Assembly (NCBI GenBank): GCA_015295885.1
Contig: DVEE01000439.1
Coordinates: 1 to 14,552 of the forward strand
DNA length: 14,552 nucleotides
Reading direction: 5' to 3'
Origin: Leptolyngbyaceae cyanobacterium M65_K2018_010
GTDB lineage: Bacteria > Cyanobacteriota > Cyanobacteriia > Phormidesmidales > Phormidesmidaceae
The notes under the pieces were generated by a model that worked only from the letters and a program-made list of their open reading frames with translations, ran no database searches and had not been told where the DNA came from. Both the position numbers and the translations under genes were made by a program. Each line of letters starts with the position of its first letter. The first letter of the stretch is position 1. Positions 13,744-14,552 of this stretch are shown piece by piece.

Positions 13744-14433
13744 ATGCCCTTAACAATCCTACTGGCGGAAGATGACGAAGGCACACGCCTGTCGATTTGT
13801 GACTATCTAGAACTAGAGGGTTACTCCGTTGTCATGGCCAGCGACGGGGAAATGGCGCTCAGAAGGGTGTTTGATCACCAACCTCAGCTGATCATTACAG
13901 ATATTGGTATGCCCTATTTGGATGGCTATACCCTGATTCAAAAGGTGCGTCAGCAGCCAGGGTTTCGGCTAATCCCGGTGATTTTTCTAACCGCCCACAA
14001 CCAAATGCAAGATCGGATTCGGGGCTATCAGGTGGGCTGCGATGCCTACCTATCCAAGCCCTTTGAATTACAAGAGATTGGGGCGATTGTGCGGAATCTG
14101 CTGGAGCGATCGCAGTTGATTCAATCGGCCTGGATTCAGCAGGTTGCTTTGCAAACCGCCCAGCAGCGAGCCCTTGCGGCAGAAGCCCAGCTGACTGGTA
14201 CCGAAGCCATGGCTTCGCCGTCCCTCAGTAGCTCTGGCCCAGAGTTGACTCCCCGCGAGCAGGATGTGCTGATTTTACTGTCCGATGGACTGTCCAACGC
14301 CCAAATTGGCGATCGCCTATTTCTCAGCCCCCGCACCGTGGAAAAGTATGTCAGTAGTCTGTTGCGGAAAACAGAGACCAACAACCGCTCAGAGCTACTG
14401 CGATTTGCCCTCAGTCACCACCTGGTCAGTTAG
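13744..14433 (+). CDS. ycf29: LuxR-type response regulator, Rre1/Ycf29 class
   Basis: A 229-aa response regulator. The receiver domain (1-120) has acidic residues E9/D10/D11, the phosphoacceptor D53 in IITDIGMPYLDGY, T83 and K105 in YLSKPFE. The RIRGYQVGCDAYLSKPFELQE stretch and NLLERSQ are what I remember of cyanobacterial Rre1 and plastid Ycf29. A linker of about 45 residues leads to a LuxR helix-turn-helix (167-229: LTPREQDVLILLSDGLSN, then FLSPRTVEKYVSSLLRKT). Rre1 with kinases such as Hik2 and Hik34 controls stress genes in cyanobacteria; the orthology here is inferred. No strong Shine-Dalgarno precedes the ATG. The upstream 0.2 kb carries a 9-bp inverted repeat (13647-13655 with 13714-13722). 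The 3' end overlaps a convergent gene by 39 nt. Confidence 0.8.
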   Translation: MPLTILLAEDDEGTRLSICDYLELEGYSVVMASDGEMALRRVFDHQPQLIITDIGMPYLDGYTLIQKVRQQPGFRLIPVIFLTAHNQMQDRIRGYQVGCDAYLSKPFELQEIGAIVRNLLERSQLIQSAWIQQVALQTAQQRALAAEAQLTGTEAMASPSLSSSGPELTPREQDVLILLSDGLSNAQIGDRLFLSPRTVEKYVSSLLRKTETNNRSELLRFALSHHLVS

Positions 14434-14552
14434 GTCTTTGCGGCCTCCCTCCAGCAATCGTTGCAGCAGGCCCACCAGGTCATCAATTTGTAGGGGCTTG
14501 GCCAGATAATCGGTGGCCCCGGCCGCCAGGCAGCGTTCCCGGTCCCCTTCCA
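14395..14552 (-). CDS. Receiver-domain protein, C-terminal fragment (probable hybrid histidine kinase), cut by window edge
   Basis: Only the last 51 codons and the TAG stop (14395-14397) are inside the window. The translated end reads EGDRERCLAAGATDYLAKPL, which is the alpha4-beta5 region of a receiver domain with the conserved Lys-Pro, followed by QIDDLVGLLQRLLE (the last helix) and an 18-residue tail. The EGDRERCLAAGA wording is typical of receivers in hybrid sensor kinases, but a single-domain regulator is possible. It is convergent with the Rre1/Ycf29-type gene, and the two coding ends overlap on opposite strands. Confidence 0.75.
   Translation of the reverse strand, partial: EGDRERCLAAGATDYLAKPLQIDDLVGLLQRLLEGGRKDLTDQVVTEGKSQ

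Overview
The window reads as chromosomal DNA of a cyanobacterium. It is GC-rich and carries nine HIP1 octamers (GCGATCGC) in 14.5 kb, at 589, 1929, 5249, 5876, 6574, 10973, 10979, 14106 and 14309. Several genes belong to cyanobacterial or plastid-lineage families: an FtsH2-type protease, a DUF760 protein, a Ycf29/Rre1-type regulator and an McdA/McdB-like pair. The genus cannot be fixed from the sequence. No tRNA, rRNA, CRISPR array, insertion sequence or phage gene was found.

Left half, minus strand (1-7104), in order of transcription: a SpoIID/LytB-domain exported protein, an alpha/beta-hydrolase-fold protein, a ParA-type ATPase overlapping by ATGA a coiled-coil partner (a probable type-2 McdAB carboxysome-positioning pair), a 0.5-kb non-coding region with a nested inverted repeat and a possible HLR1-like promoter, ftsH (FtsH2 orthologue, photosystem II repair), a clear intrinsic terminator, and a GT-B-fold glycosyltransferase.

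Middle (7105-11071): a 0.4-kb divergent intergenic region with strong palindromes precedes a plus-strand pair, a DUF760 protein overlapping by GTGA a MutY glycosylase fused to a complete MutT-like Nudix domain. A near-consensus promoter, Shine-Dalgarno and ATG lie inside the fusion gene at the domain boundary. Convergent to it on the minus strand are a 94-aa conserved-looking protein of unknown function, a small membrane protein and moeA (molybdenum cofactor).

Right part, mostly plus strand (11257-14552): a four-codon leader ORF overlapping pepP-like Xaa-Pro aminopeptidase, an OmpR/PhoB-family response regulator (SphR-like), a LuxR-type response regulator of the Rre1/Ycf29 class and, convergent and overlapping it, the 3' end of a receiver-domain protein (probably a hybrid histidine kinase) that runs off the right edge. 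The gene content is mostly housekeeping, photoprotection and signalling. The most interesting points are the McdAB-like pair, the MutY-MutT fusion with its internal start, the hydrolase lacking a nucleophile, and the possible HLR1 element in front of ftsH.
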